Below, piece after piece: positions 1 through 9,394 of a stretch of 64,000 bases of DNA; positions within the stretch are counted from its first letter, which is position 1, and each line of letters opens with the position of its first letter. A program made the translations under genes and the position numbers. Source of the stretch: Paramylibacter kogurei (GTDB taxonomy: Bacteria > Pseudomonadota > Alphaproteobacteria > Rhodobacterales > Rhodobacteraceae); the NCBI RefSeq assembly GCF_002742285.1, contig NZ_MDGM01000001.1, positions 1-64,000 of the forward strand. Direction: 5' to 3'. The notes beneath the pieces are model-generated. The model was not told the origin of the DNA, did not search any database, and worked only from the letters and a program-made list of their open reading frames with translations.

Positions 1-500
1 GCGTTAAACAAAATCGCGCGCGCAATCGCAACCGATTGGCGTTGCCCACCAGACAGTTTAGATACCGGTTCTTTGAACCGTTGAAAGTTTGGGTTTAATC
101 GCCCCATAACTTTGCGTGCTTCTGCTTCCATTGCCGTGTCATCCAACGTGCCGTAACTGGTCAGGATTTCACGCCCCAGATAAAGGTTGGCGGCGGCGTC
201 CACATTATCGGCAACCGCCAGCGTTTGATATATGGTTTCAATTCCATATTTTTTGGCGTCACGCGGATTGTTGATATCCGCCTTTTCACCATTCACATAA
301 ATTTCGCCACCATCACGTTTGTAGGCACCCGATAGGATCTTGATGAGTGTCGATTTCCCCGCGCCATTGTGGCCCAAAATCGCGACAACTTCGCCAGGAA
401 ACAGATCAAGTGATGCATGATCAACCGCCTTGATCCCCCCAAATGCAATTGACAAATCTTTGATTTCAACGAGCGGTTTTTGGTTTTCTGAGTTTGACAT
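1..500 (-). CDS. xylG: Sugar ABC transporter ATP-binding protein, XylG-like (3' part cut by window edge)
   Basis: This is the N-terminal part of an ABC ATPase that would energise the sugar importer encoded just upstream. The translation starts MSNSENQKPLVEIKDLS and contains a Walker A motif (GHNGAGKST) and the ABC signature LSGGQRQ; the window ends just before Walker B. There are two ATGs in tandem (503 and 500). I chose 500 because the AAGGA ribosome site lies 7 nt upstream of it but only 4 nt from the other. It follows the permease stop by about 10 nt in the order xylF-xylH-xylG. Most XylG-type proteins are about 500 aa with two ATPase domains, but some are about 260 aa with one; which applies here cannot be seen. 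The sugar assignment comes from the neighbouring binding protein. Confidence 0.88.
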   Translation of the reverse strand, partial: MSNSENQKPLVEIKDLSIAFGGIKAVDHASLDLFPGEVVAILGHNGAGKSTLIKILSGAYKRDGGEIYVNGEKADINNPRDAKKYGIETIYQTLAVADNVDAAANLYLGREILTSYGTLDDTAMEAEARKVMGRLNPNFQRFKEPVSKLSGGQRQSVAIARAILFN

Positions 501-510
501 CATTCAATCC

Positions 511-1851
511 TTACTTCGCACGACGGCGATACATTGTGTCGATCCAGACGGCGAAAACCAACACTGAACCCACGACCATTTGCTGCATTGCTGCATCAAA
601 CCCAATTAACACCATGCCCGCTTGCAATGATTGCATCAGCAGGGCGCCCAAAATTGCCCCGTAAATGGTACCAACACCACCTGCAAAAGATGTGCCACCA
701 ATCACGGCCGCCGCAATAACGTAAAGCTCGTCCAAGGTGCCAAGGCTAATCGATGCTGAACCAAGTCTTGCCGATGCGATCACTGCCGACAGACCACATA
801 ATGTGCCCATCAAAGCAAAGATTTTCACCGTGACCCAGCGCGTTTTGATCCCTGCCAATTCCGCCGCTTCTGGGTTGCCACCAATGGCAAACACGTATCG
901 GCCAAATCGTGTACGTGTGGTTAAAAACGTCATCAAGACACCCACTGCCAACATGATCAACACTGGGATTGCAAAACCATGGCTAATGAAAATTTCTGAA
1001 ACGGGGGTTTCGATATTGTTCGCCTCTGCGTATTGGCGCACGATACCTTTGGGCCAATAATATGCATTCACCAACATGACGATGCCAACGATGATCCCAC
1101 AGCCAGCAACCGCCAAAAATGTTTCTGCCCACATCGGGCGTTGTGGGAAATTGAATTGAACCCGTTTGCGTCGCCCTTGCCAAAGCAGGCCAAGCAACGC
1201 AACACATGCGATCAATCCGACAATCCAACTGCCTGTGGCACCGATTGCGCCGTATGGGCCACCACCCAATTTGGTAAATGTAGCATCCACTGGTGCAATG
1301 GTTTCACCGCGGGCCAACAAAAATGTTGCACCACGCCAAACCAGCAAACCACCAAGCGTCACGATAAACGCAGGAATACCCAAATAGGCGATCAAATAAC
1401 CATGTATAGCGCCAATCGCGCAACCAACCATCAACCCGAAAATCACCGTAATAACCCAGATCATCGGATGACCAAGACCCAAGATTTCGGGCAATATCCA
1501 AACCTGCATAATTGCCATAGAGGTAGCAGAAAACCCAAGGATCGAACCCACGGACAAATCAATGTGACGCGTTACGATCACCAAAACCATCCCTGTCGCC
1601 ATGACAGCAACAGATGCTGTTTGCACAGACAAGTTCCAAAGGTTGCGCGGTGTTAAAAACGCACCAAAACCATTGACCAAAAGACCATAGAGATGAAATC
1701 CAACCCAGATCATAATCAGGGCCGCAATCATCCCCAACAAACGCGCGTCGATTTCGGTGGCGCGAAGGAAACGGGTGAACATACCTTCGTTTTCGACTTT
1801 GTCTGCGCCGACAGAATTATTTAGAGAGTTCAAAACCTGCTCCGCTTTCAA
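511..1851 (-). CDS. xylH: Sugar ABC transporter permease, XylH-like
   Basis: Inner-membrane permease of the BPD_transp_2 type (the ribose/xylose branch), 446 aa, with multiple hydrophobic segments from about residue 38 onward and the conserved C-terminal stretch around SVIGGTSFAGGVGT-like residues (here AAAVIGGTSFAGG). It should form the channel for the sugar delivered by the XylF-like protein. The open frame begins with TTG at 1851, which has no obvious ribosome site. A second in-frame TTG at 1833 is preceded by GGAG at 6 nt, and an ATG occurs at 1782, so the start is uncertain by up to 23 codons. It lies between xylF and xylG, with a strong RNA hairpin in the xylF-xylH gap. Confidence 0.9.
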   Translation of the reverse strand: MKAEQVLNSLNNSVGADKVENEGMFTRFLRATEIDARLLGMIAALIMIWVGFHLYGLLVNGFGAFLTPRNLWNLSVQTASVAVMATGMVLVIVTRHIDLSVGSILGFSATSMAIMQVWILPEILGLGHPMIWVITVIFGLMVGCAIGAIHGYLIAYLGIPAFIVTLGGLLVWRGATFLLARGETIAPVDATFTKLGGGPYGAIGATGSWIVGLIACVALLGLLWQGRRKRVQFNFPQRPMWAETFLAVAGCGIIVGIVMLVNAYYWPKGIVRQYAEANNIETPVSEIFISHGFAIPVLIMLAVGVLMTFLTTRTRFGRYVFAIGGNPEAAELAGIKTRWVTVKIFALMGTLCGLSAVIASARLGSASISLGTLDELYVIAAAVIGGTSFAGGVGTIYGAILGALLMQSLQAGMVLIGFDAAMQQMVVGSVLVFAVWIDTMYRRRAK

Positions 1852-1871
1852 ATTTTTCAGATGTTGTAAAT

Positions 1872-1899
1872 AAACCGCGCCAATATGATGGCGCGGTTT
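1872..1899 (-). terminator. Stable hairpin between xylF and xylH (processing/attenuation element)
   Basis: The two 11-nt arms (AAACCGCGCCA and TGGCGCGGTTT) are perfectly complementary around a 6-nt loop, directly after the xylF stop codon at 1918. In the direction of transcription the tail is only modestly U-rich, so it may act as a partial terminator or as a 3'-end stabiliser. Such elements commonly keep binding-protein mRNA more abundant than permease mRNA; that role is inferred here. Confidence 0.6.
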
Positions 1900-1917
1900 G
1901 TTTTTCGTGACCTGTGA

Positions 1918-2949
1918 TTAGCAGCCGTCAACGCCGTCCATCGCACCTTCACAGACTTTGTCCTTGGCGATATGACCTGCATCAATAACGACAGAAATAT
2001 TAGTTTTGTCGATCGGAGTAGGGGCCAAGAAAATCGCGTCCATCTCAACGCCTTTTGAACCACCTGACCATTTTACAGCACCTGGAATTTCAGATCCCGC
2101 TTTGCCATCGGCAAGCATTGCAGCAATTGAACCCGCCGCCTTGCCCAATTCGCGTGCATCTTTCCACACAGATGTGTTTTGCGTACCGCGCGCAACGCGG
2201 TTCAACGCAGCATGGTCACCGTCTTGGCCAGAAACAGGAATATTCATACCTTGTGCTGCAAGTGCGGCAATCGCACCACCCGCCATACCGTCATTTTCTG
2301 ATAGAACTGCATCAACATTATTATTGTTTGCAGTCAGGATTTGTTCCATGTTTTTCTGTGCATTGTCTGGTTTCCAACCATCGGTGAATGCTTCACCAAC
2401 AATTTTGATTTTGCCAGCTTCAACATCGGCGCCAATCACATCCATCATGCCTTCCAATAGGAACAGCGCGTTTGGATCACCTTTGTCACCTTTGATGATC
2501 GCATAATTACCTTCTGGCACAGCAGCGACGATGGAACGTGCAATCACACGGCCAACTTCTTTGTTGTCAAATGTTAGGTAAAACGCACGTTGATCTTCGA
2601 TCAGGCGGTCATAACCCAAAACAGGGATGCCTTCGGCAGCAGCTTTGTCCACCGCAGCGCCAACAGAACCTGAATCAACAGACAGGATGATCAACGCATC
2701 AGCGCCTTGTGCGATCAGGCTTTCAACATCAGTTAACTGCTTTGCAGCAGACAATTGCGCATCCGCAGAAATGTATTCATCGCCGTTTGCTTCAATCGCT
2801 GCTTTCATTGCGGCTTCGTCGGTTTTCCAGCGCTCTTCTTGGAAGTTAGACCAAGACACGCCAATTTTTTTACCCGCTGCATTTGCGCTTGTCGCAAGTG
2901 CAGATACAGCAACGGACGCGGCAAGCGCCGCTGTGATAAACTTTTTCAT
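1918..2949 (-). CDS. xylF: D-xylose-type ABC transporter substrate-binding protein
   Basis: Periplasmic sugar-binding protein of the type I (Peripla_BP_4) fold, 343 aa. A classical signal peptide (MKKFITAALAASVAVSALA...NAA) precedes a mature start near GKKIGVSW. The sequence closely resembles XylF-type proteins: LIEDQRAFYLTFDN, GDPNA and AVLSENDGMAGGAIAAL motifs occur in the expected order. Start ATG 2949 has a strong GGGAGG ribosome site 6 nt upstream. It is the first gene of the xylFHG operon and is divergent from the ROK regulator at 3089. Another monosaccharide cannot be excluded from sequence alone. Confidence 0.92.
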   Translation of the reverse strand: MKKFITAALAASVAVSALATSANAAGKKIGVSWSNFQEERWKTDEAAMKAAIEANGDEYISADAQLSAAKQLTDVESLIAQGADALIILSVDSGSVGAAVDKAAAEGIPVLGYDRLIEDQRAFYLTFDNKEVGRVIARSIVAAVPEGNYAIIKGDKGDPNALFLLEGMMDVIGADVEAGKIKIVGEAFTDGWKPDNAQKNMEQILTANNNNVDAVLSENDGMAGGAIAALAAQGMNIPVSGQDGDHAALNRVARGTQNTSVWKDARELGKAAGSIAAMLADGKAGSEIPGAVKWSGGSKGVEMDAIFLAPTPIDKTNISVVIDAGHIAKDKVCEGAMDGVDGC

Positions 2950-2975
2950 ATGTTCCTCCCAAGAACTTAAAATTT

Positions 2976-3078
2976 GCGAGACGTACTCGCCGATTTTCTA
3001 TTGCGATTCTATTTTTCACAATAGTCGAGAAAAATAAACACGAAAGCGTGAGCAGGTCAACTCGTGAGTCGAGAAAAA
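2976..3078. promoter_or_regulatory. Divergent xylF/ROK control region with repeats
   Basis: The 139-bp gap holds several candidate regulator sites: GCGAG-5 nt-CTCGC (2976-2990), CTATTG-15 nt-CAATAG (2998-3024), and a 12-nt direct repeat AGTCGAGAAAAA at 3023-3034 and 3067-3078, spaced 44 bp (about four helical turns). ROK/XylR-type repressors bind inverted repeats in such divergent regions, so one or more of these is probably the operator. Which one is used cannot be decided here. Confidence 0.45.
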
Positions 3079-3088
3079 GATTGCAACT

Positions 3089-4393
3089 TTGTCAATCTAC
3101 GGCAATAAGATATCGAACATGCACAGCAAAAAACCGCAAGGGCGCAAGCAAATGTCATTTATTCAAACCGCGATAACAACCGAGGGTTTGCGTCACAACA
3201 ATCGTGCCATGGTATTGAATTCATTGCGTGAATTCGGGCCGTTATCACATACGGTAATCGCCGAAAAAACTGGATTGGCGTCGGGAACTGTATCCGTGAT
3301 AACTGGCGAATTTTTGGAAGAAGGCGTGTTAGAAAAGGTCGAACAAGCCCCGGCAAGTGGGCGCGGACGACCACGAATTTCATTCATACCATGTGCCGAA
3401 TTCGCCTATTTTGTAATGTTGCGCATTTCCGCAGAGCGCATTGAATATTCGCTATTGGATTACCGCAACACATTAAAGGACCGACAGGTTTTTGGGCGGG
3501 ACAACACGCAAACGGATGCGATCCTGTTTGGTCACATGATAAAAAAACAACTTGCTGATTTTGTGGCTCGTTCTGCAATCAAGAAAAACCAAATAAAGGT
3601 CATTTCAGTCACGACCAAAGGCGAGGTGGATACACAAGAACAATCGCTGCTTTGGTCACCTGTTTTTGGCAACCAAAAAATCAATTTTCGCAAATTATTG
3701 AGTGACGATTGGACGGCAGAAGTCAAACTTCATAATGAAATTTGCTTTGTTGCGCATAACGTCATGAAACGCGCAGTGCAAAACGGTTCTGTTTCCGCAG
3801 GTGATCGACATGCCGTTGTCTGGCTATCAGACAATATCGGCCTTGGCGTTGCGCGTGTGAACCAACACAAGGAAATCGAACTTTCCGCGCCTTCATTTGG
3901 GCATATGCCCCATATTGCGCAAGGGCCACTCTGCAGATGTGGTGCAAATGGATGTTTGGAAACTTATGCCGGGTTTTATGGTATATTGCGCACGGCATTC
4001 GAAGCACCAACTGATGTTATTCCAGCAAATTTCATTCCCTTGGATCAAATGCATAAACTGGCGCAATCTGCTCGTTCAGGCGATCGCATGACAGAATTTG
4101 CATTCCGCCAAGCCGGAACGGCGCTTGGATTATCGCTATCGCGCCTATTTAACGTATTGGGCCCAATGCCACTGACAATTGTTGGTGCAGGGTTACAGTT
4201 TTACGACCTGTTAAAACATGGGTTAGAAAAACAATTGCAAGACAGTTTTCTGGTCCGCATGGGACAAGCACCAAATGTAAGTTTCGAACCAAACGAAGAT
4301 CGCTTAGCATTCGATAGTAATTCGTTTGTCACATTGCGCGAATATGACAAAACAGAAGTTGCAACTCGAAAATTCAAACGCAGCAAAAAGTAA
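3089..4393 (+). CDS. ROK-family transcriptional regulator (XylR/NagC type)
   Basis: Probable sugar-responsive repressor, 434 aa. An N-terminal winged helix-turn-helix (about residues 35-85, LREFGPLSHTVIAEKTGLASGTVS region) is followed by a ROK sugar-kinase-like domain with the zinc-type cysteine motif CRCGANGCLE near residue 285. The longest start is at 3089; an internal ATG at 3152 (MSFIQTAI) could also serve. Divergent from xylFHG, it most likely controls that operon. Its stop codon overlaps the start of the next gene by one base (TAATG), so the regulator is translationally coupled to a di-haem oxidoreductase, an unusual partnership. Confidence 0.88.
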   Translation: MSIYGNKISNMHSKKPQGRKQMSFIQTAITTEGLRHNNRAMVLNSLREFGPLSHTVIAEKTGLASGTVSVITGEFLEEGVLEKVEQAPASGRGRPRISFIPCAEFAYFVMLRISAERIEYSLLDYRNTLKDRQVFGRDNTQTDAILFGHMIKKQLADFVARSAIKKNQIKVISVTTKGEVDTQEQSLLWSPVFGNQKINFRKLLSDDWTAEVKLHNEICFVAHNVMKRAVQNGSVSAGDRHAVVWLSDNIGLGVARVNQHKEIELSAPSFGHMPHIAQGPLCRCGANGCLETYAGFYGILRTAFEAPTDVIPANFIPLDQMHKLAQSARSGDRMTEFAFRQAGTALGLSLSRLFNVLGPMPLTIVGAGLQFYDLLKHGLEKQLQDSFLVRMGQAPNVSFEPNEDRLAFDSNSFVTLREYDKTEVATRKFKRSKK

Positions 4394-5811
4394 TGAAAAC
4401 AGTTATTTGTTCACTCATATTCATGTTTGTAGGGCAACAATCTGTTGCACAATCGACCCCTGTTTGGGCAGAAAAAACCCCATCAATCGGTGCGATTGAA
4501 ACCATTCCAAACGGGTTGCAAAGCAAAACGCAATTGGAACAGCTTCGGGAAATTGGAGAGGCGCTGTTCACGGCACAATTTACAGACCAAGACGGCGCGG
4601 GCCGCCCGATGGCGACACAGGCCATCATTCCAACCAAGCCACGACGTGAACTGCGCCAAGCCTTTGCACGCACATCGGGCATGGATGCAAACGCTTGTTC
4701 ATCTTGTCACAATCAACCATTTGACGGTGGCGCAGGTGGCTTTGTTGCCAATGTCTTTTTGTCCGAAGGGTTTAACAATCACGAATTTGACACCACCGAT
4801 CCAGAGTTTTCGAATGAACGCGGTACAAATCACCTTTTTGGCGCGGGTCTGATCGAGCTTTTAGCACGAGAAATGACAGCGGAGCTGGTCGCACAACGCA
4901 CCAACGCTTTGTCGAAAGCGCGTGAAAATGGACAAGCCACCCGCGTTGCTCTTGTCACCAAAGATGTTTCATTTGGATACATCACAGCGATGCCAGATGG
5001 GATGGTTGATCTCACAGAATTGGACGGTGTCGACACCGATCTTGTCATTCGCCCGTTTAGCCAAAAGGGGGTAATGACCTCGCTTCGACAATTTACCGTC
5101 AACGCATCAAATCATCATCATGGGATGCAGGCCAGTGAGAGATTTGGGGCACGCTGGACAGGTGAAACCGATTTTGATGAAGATGGATATGCAGATGAAT
5201 TTTCTCCTGCAGATGTATCTGCACTTGTCGCGTGGCAAGCAAGCCTGCCTGCGCCAACCGTTTGGCAACCAAGTGATAATGCTTGGCAAGATGCCGCACG
5301 AAAGGGGGCAGAGTATTTTGATGATTTTGGCTGTACGTCTTGTCACCGCACAGCGCTGCCATTGGATTCACTTCACTTTTATGATCCTGGTCCCGTCGAT
5401 GCGGCAGGGACATTAAACAAACATGATGTCGCCAACCCAGCAATCTATGATTTATCGCAACTGGATTGGGTAAACTCACTGGAACAAAATGAGCAGGGAC
5501 AATTTATGGTGCCACTTTTTGGGGATTTAAAGCGTCACAAAATCACCGACCCTGAAAATGATTTATTGGGCAACGAGCTATTCTCGCAACGCTTTGTCGG
5601 GCGCGATATTTTTATGACGGCAGAGTTATGGGGCGTTGGTTCAACTGCGCCATATGGGCATCGCAACGATTTCACCACGCTCGATACAATAATACGTGCG
5701 CATGGTGGCAGTGCGAAACCCGCCAAAGATGCATACACCAATGCCCAAGAAGAACAGCGAAGCGCGATTGTGGCATTTTTAAAAACACTGCGCATTGAGG
5801 TGGCAGAATGA
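4393..5811 (+). CDS. Di-haem oxidoreductase (DHOR / DUF1111-like, c-type cytochrome)
   Basis: Periplasmic di-haem protein of 472 aa with signal peptide (MKTVICSLIFMFVGQQSVAQ). Two haem c attachment motifs are visible: CSSCH at residues 102-106 (ACSSCHNQPFDGG) and CTSCH at 314-318 (GCTSCHRT). The arrangement and the C-terminal ELWGVGSTAPYGHRN segment match the di-haem oxidoreductase family related to bacterial cytochrome c peroxidases and MauG. The substrate is unknown. It overlaps the ROK gene by 1 nt upstream and the CRTAC1-like gene by 4 nt (ATGA) downstream, so all three are probably made together. Confidence 0.85.
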   Translation: MKTVICSLIFMFVGQQSVAQSTPVWAEKTPSIGAIETIPNGLQSKTQLEQLREIGEALFTAQFTDQDGAGRPMATQAIIPTKPRRELRQAFARTSGMDANACSSCHNQPFDGGAGGFVANVFLSEGFNNHEFDTTDPEFSNERGTNHLFGAGLIELLAREMTAELVAQRTNALSKARENGQATRVALVTKDVSFGYITAMPDGMVDLTELDGVDTDLVIRPFSQKGVMTSLRQFTVNASNHHHGMQASERFGARWTGETDFDEDGYADEFSPADVSALVAWQASLPAPTVWQPSDNAWQDAARKGAEYFDDFGCTSCHRTALPLDSLHFYDPGPVDAAGTLNKHDVANPAIYDLSQLDWVNSLEQNEQGQFMVPLFGDLKRHKITDPENDLLGNELFSQRFVGRDIFMTAELWGVGSTAPYGHRNDFTTLDTIIRAHGGSAKPAKDAYTNAQEEQRSAIVAFLKTLRIEVAE

Positions 5812-7427
5812 AACCCATCTTTGCACTCGTTTCATTGATAATAGCCAGTCCAACATTTGCACAATCCGAATTTTTGGGCGACGTTCCACACTTCGTTGAG
5901 CAGTCAGAAATTGCTGGCATAAATCATCAATACCGCGGCCCGTTTGAATATTTTGTTGGCGGTGGCGCTGCCAGTTTTGATTGCAACAATGATCGTATGA
6001 ATGATCTGTTTATCGCCGGTGGCGAAATGCCCGCAAAGCTGTTTCGCAACACATCCAAGGCTGGCCAAGACATAACGTTTTCCGAGCAACCTATTTCCGT
6101 AACAGGCGAAATTTCAAAAGTGACCGGGGCATACCCCATCAATTTTGACAATGACGAGCACATGGATTTGATGGTTCTACGGGTTGGACAAAACCAAATT
6201 CTACGTGGACTTGGCAATTGCACTTTTGCCAAGGCAAATGATCATTTTCTCTTTTATGGGGGTGATGCGTGGACAACAGGTTTTTCCGCAATCTGGGAAC
6301 GTGACGCAACAAACCCGACATTGGCTTTTGCCAATTATATTGATCGCGATGCACCTGGCTCACCTTGGGGTACCTGTGAAGACAATGTTTTAGCGCGCCC
6401 AAATGCGGACGGGAACTATGACCAAAATCAACCGCTTTCACCCAGCTTTTGTTCCTTGTCGATTATGTTTACGGATTGGAATAATCGCGGGAACTTTGAC
6501 CTGCGCGTCACCAATGATCGTCAATATCACCGGGGTGGTTATGAGCAGCTTTGGAACCTAAACAGTGGTGGTCGCCCCGAACAATTTGATGCGCGCGATG
6601 GTTGGCAAAAACTAATTATCTGGGGCATGGGAATTGCCCAAACCGATTTAAACGCCGATGGCCGCCCTGAATATGCATTGTCCTCAATGGGCGACACGAT
6701 GCTTCAAACGTTGGATGAAGACGCAGAAGATGACAGACCGATTTATCGCGATATGGCATATGAACGAGCGGCCACCGCGCATCGTCCGTATCAAGGTGAT
6801 GATTTAAAGCCATCAACGGGTTGGCATACAGAATTCGCCGATTTCAACAATGATACGCGCCCCGATTTATACATCGCAAAGGGGAATGTTGAACGCATGC
6901 CCGATTTCGCCGAAATAGACCCCGATAATTTGTTGATGGGATTGCCCAACGGTAAGTTTAGCGAGCAAGGCGGAGCGGCGGGTATTGCTCTGCCACGTCG
7001 AGGGCGCGGTGCAATTGTTGAAGATTTTAACGCTGACGGCATGTTGGATCTGCTGGTTGTAAACCGCGAAGAACCCGTCAGCCTGTTTCGAAATCTGGGA
7101 CGTAAAACCGATTGGGGATATACGCCGTTTGGAAATTTCCTTGCGGTTGAGCTTCGCAACAACGATGTAAATCGAAATGCAGTGGGTGCTAAGATTTCTG
7201 TTAAAACCGGAAATTTGACGCAAACACATACGGTACAAATTGGCGGGGGTCATGCATCAGGGCGATTGGGGTTTATCCATTTCGGACTTGGTGTCGCCGA
7301 ACGTGCGCAGGTGCGGATAAAATGGCCAGACGGGGATTGGAGCCAACCATATCGTGTTTTCGCCAATAATTTTGTGGTGCTTGATCGTGATGATCCAGAT
7401 GCCAAATATTGGTATCCTGCACGATAA
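5808..7427 (+). CDS. CRTAC1/FG-GAP repeat protein with ASPIC/UnbV C-terminus
   Basis: Exported 539-aa protein (signal peptide MKPIFALVSLIIASPTFAQ) predicted to form a beta-propeller. Several Ca-binding-like FG-GAP/VCBS segments are visible, such as DFNNDTRPDLYIAKG, DFNADGMLDLLVVNRE and NLDFDNDEHMDLMVLRV-like stretches. The C-terminus (NAVGAKISVKTGN...GGGHASGRLGFIHFGLG...VRIKWPDG) matches the ASPIC/UnbV domain. The biochemical role is not established. Coupling by ATGA overlap to the di-haem oxidoreductase suggests the two act as partners in the periplasm or at the cell surface. Confidence 0.85.
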   Translation: MKPIFALVSLIIASPTFAQSEFLGDVPHFVEQSEIAGINHQYRGPFEYFVGGGAASFDCNNDRMNDLFIAGGEMPAKLFRNTSKAGQDITFSEQPISVTGEISKVTGAYPINFDNDEHMDLMVLRVGQNQILRGLGNCTFAKANDHFLFYGGDAWTTGFSAIWERDATNPTLAFANYIDRDAPGSPWGTCEDNVLARPNADGNYDQNQPLSPSFCSLSIMFTDWNNRGNFDLRVTNDRQYHRGGYEQLWNLNSGGRPEQFDARDGWQKLIIWGMGIAQTDLNADGRPEYALSSMGDTMLQTLDEDAEDDRPIYRDMAYERAATAHRPYQGDDLKPSTGWHTEFADFNNDTRPDLYIAKGNVERMPDFAEIDPDNLLMGLPNGKFSEQGGAAGIALPRRGRGAIVEDFNADGMLDLLVVNREEPVSLFRNLGRKTDWGYTPFGNFLAVELRNNDVNRNAVGAKISVKTGNLTQTHTVQIGGGHASGRLGFIHFGLGVAERAQVRIKWPDGDWSQPYRVFANNFVVLDRDDPDAKYWYPAR

Positions 7428-7600
7428 AACATACTTCTTTTCGCCGATCACAATAAATATACTTGCAGTGGTTCTGCGACCAATTAAATAAGCAGTATTG
7501 TATTGTGATTTGCCCATTGCCGCCCATTTTGGCAAGCTATCCCAAAGATCGTTGTCTGCGAAGGACAAGCCGCGGTACGATACGATAGAAGGGACAAAAA

Positions 7601-9394
7601 ATGCGCGCGTCATTGACGTTAATAGCCACTGGCATCGCCTTATTTTCATTTGGTTATTCGCAATTTAGCGTCGCCCAAAGCGATCGCTTGGAATTTGTTG
7701 TCAGCGAAGAAATTTCAAAAAGTATCCGTTTCACATCCCTTCTGCGCCAAGCCTTACAAGAACAGGATAAATCCAGCACTGAAATTTTGGCAGCAGCGCA
7801 ATCCGACTATCAGCGGTTTTTAAGCGTGCTGTACGAAAATGGTTACTACGGCGCCCAGATCAGCATCACATTAAATGGCAAAGAGGCGGCAACACTTTCA
7901 CCATTTGAAACGCTTGGTGAAATCACATCCGCCGTGGTGACAATTCAACAGGGCGACCAATTTAAATTCGGCACTGCTCAAATTCGCCCGCTACCTTCTG
8001 ATACACAATTGTCACCAGAATTCGCCAAGGGCGAGATTGCAAAATCATCAGTCATTCAATTGGCCGTTGATGATTCAATTGATGCATGGCGAAGCGCGAG
8101 CCGCCCAACGGCAAAAGTGACCGAACAAAATATTACTGCCGATCACACTCGCAATTCGTTGGATGCATCTTTTACAATTGAACCAGGGCGCACTGCAAAA
8201 TTTGGCAGTTTGATCATTCGCGGCAATCAACGCATGCGCGAAAATCGGGTGCGCAAAATCGCGGGATTACCAACAGGTGAAAATTTCGATCCACTTGAAT
8301 TGGAAGCAGCGGGGCGTCGTTTACGAAATACAGGTGCATTTACCACTGTCGCCATCACAGAGGCCAATGAAATTTCCCCCGATGGAACCATTCCAATTAC
8401 TGCGACTGTTGCAGAGGCAAAACCGCGTCGTATTGGTGCTGGTGCAACAATATCCACCGACGAAGGTTTAACACTGGAAGGATTTTGGCTGCACCGCAAT
8501 TTGTTGGGGGGCGGGGAATCCTTGCGGTTTGATGCCGTGGCATCTGGCATAGGTGGCACAACCGATGGTATTGATTACAATGTCGGGGTTAGCTTAACTC
8601 GCCCTGCCACGCTCAGCCCAGATACGGATGCAACTTTTTCGCTAAACTTTGAACGCGACGACGAGCCAGACTATAGCATTCGTGCCTATACAGTTGGGTT
8701 AAATTTCGACCATGATATCAATGATACATTGTCCACATATGCTGGCGTTCGATATCGCAACATCGATACGAACGATGTGTTTGGTTTGCGAAATTTTCGT
8801 CTGTTAAGCGCACCAATTGGGATCACCTATGACAGCCGTGACAACGAAATTTCAGCAAGCAAAGGGATCTATGCATCATTAGAAGCACAACCATTTTATG
8901 AACGCAACAGATCACAATCAGGAATGCGCATGGCATTCGATGGGCGCGTTTATCATGGCTTTGGTCCTGATGATAAATTTGTATTGGCAGGGCGCACTCA
9001 ATTGGGTGCTGTTTATGGCGCAGATTTAGAAGACCTTCCATCCGACTATTTGTATTATTCTGGTGGTGGTGGAACCGTTCGCGGTCAAGATTACCAAGTG
9101 TTGGGTGTACCCTTTGGCACGGATGAACAAACTGGTGGCAAATCGTTTACCGGTGTCAGTGCTGAATTACGCGCACCCCTTCGTGATAACTTGGGCGGTG
9201 TAATTTTCGCCGATTATGGTTACATTGGTAGCACATCATCGTTTTTAACCAGTGGTGACAGCCATGCAGGTGTTGGCGTTGGTGTGCGGTTTGAAACAGG
9301 GCTTGGTCCCATTCGCGTAGACGTCGGGTTTCCAGCGGATGATGTATCAACAAGCAACATCAATTTTTATATCGGCATTGGGCAAGCATTTTGA
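7601..9394 (+). CDS. tamA: Outer-membrane assembly factor TamA (Omp85 family)
   Basis: Omp85/BamA-family protein, 597 aa. A signal peptide is followed by POTRA-like domains (about residues 25-270; KFGSLIIRGNQRMRENRVRKI is typical) and a C-terminal 16-strand barrel ending in the aromatic residue of ...FYIGIGQAF. Family knowledge places TamA in the outer membrane, working with TamB in autotransporter and outer-membrane protein or lipid homeostasis. Start ATG 7601 has a GAAGGGA ribosome site. The stop overlaps the TTG start of tamB (TTGA), so the pair is coupled. Confidence 0.93.
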   Translation: MRASLTLIATGIALFSFGYSQFSVAQSDRLEFVVSEEISKSIRFTSLLRQALQEQDKSSTEILAAAQSDYQRFLSVLYENGYYGAQISITLNGKEAATLSPFETLGEITSAVVTIQQGDQFKFGTAQIRPLPSDTQLSPEFAKGEIAKSSVIQLAVDDSIDAWRSASRPTAKVTEQNITADHTRNSLDASFTIEPGRTAKFGSLIIRGNQRMRENRVRKIAGLPTGENFDPLELEAAGRRLRNTGAFTTVAITEANEISPDGTIPITATVAEAKPRRIGAGATISTDEGLTLEGFWLHRNLLGGGESLRFDAVASGIGGTTDGIDYNVGVSLTRPATLSPDTDATFSLNFERDDEPDYSIRAYTVGLNFDHDINDTLSTYAGVRYRNIDTNDVFGLRNFRLLSAPIGITYDSRDNEISASKGIYASLEAQPFYERNRSQSGMRMAFDGRVYHGFGPDDKFVLAGRTQLGAVYGADLEDLPSDYLYYSGGGGTVRGQDYQVLGVPFGTDEQTGGKSFTGVSAELRAPLRDNLGGVIFADYGYIGSTSSFLTSGDSHAGVGVGVRFETGLGPIRVDVGFPADDVSTSNINFYIGIGQAF

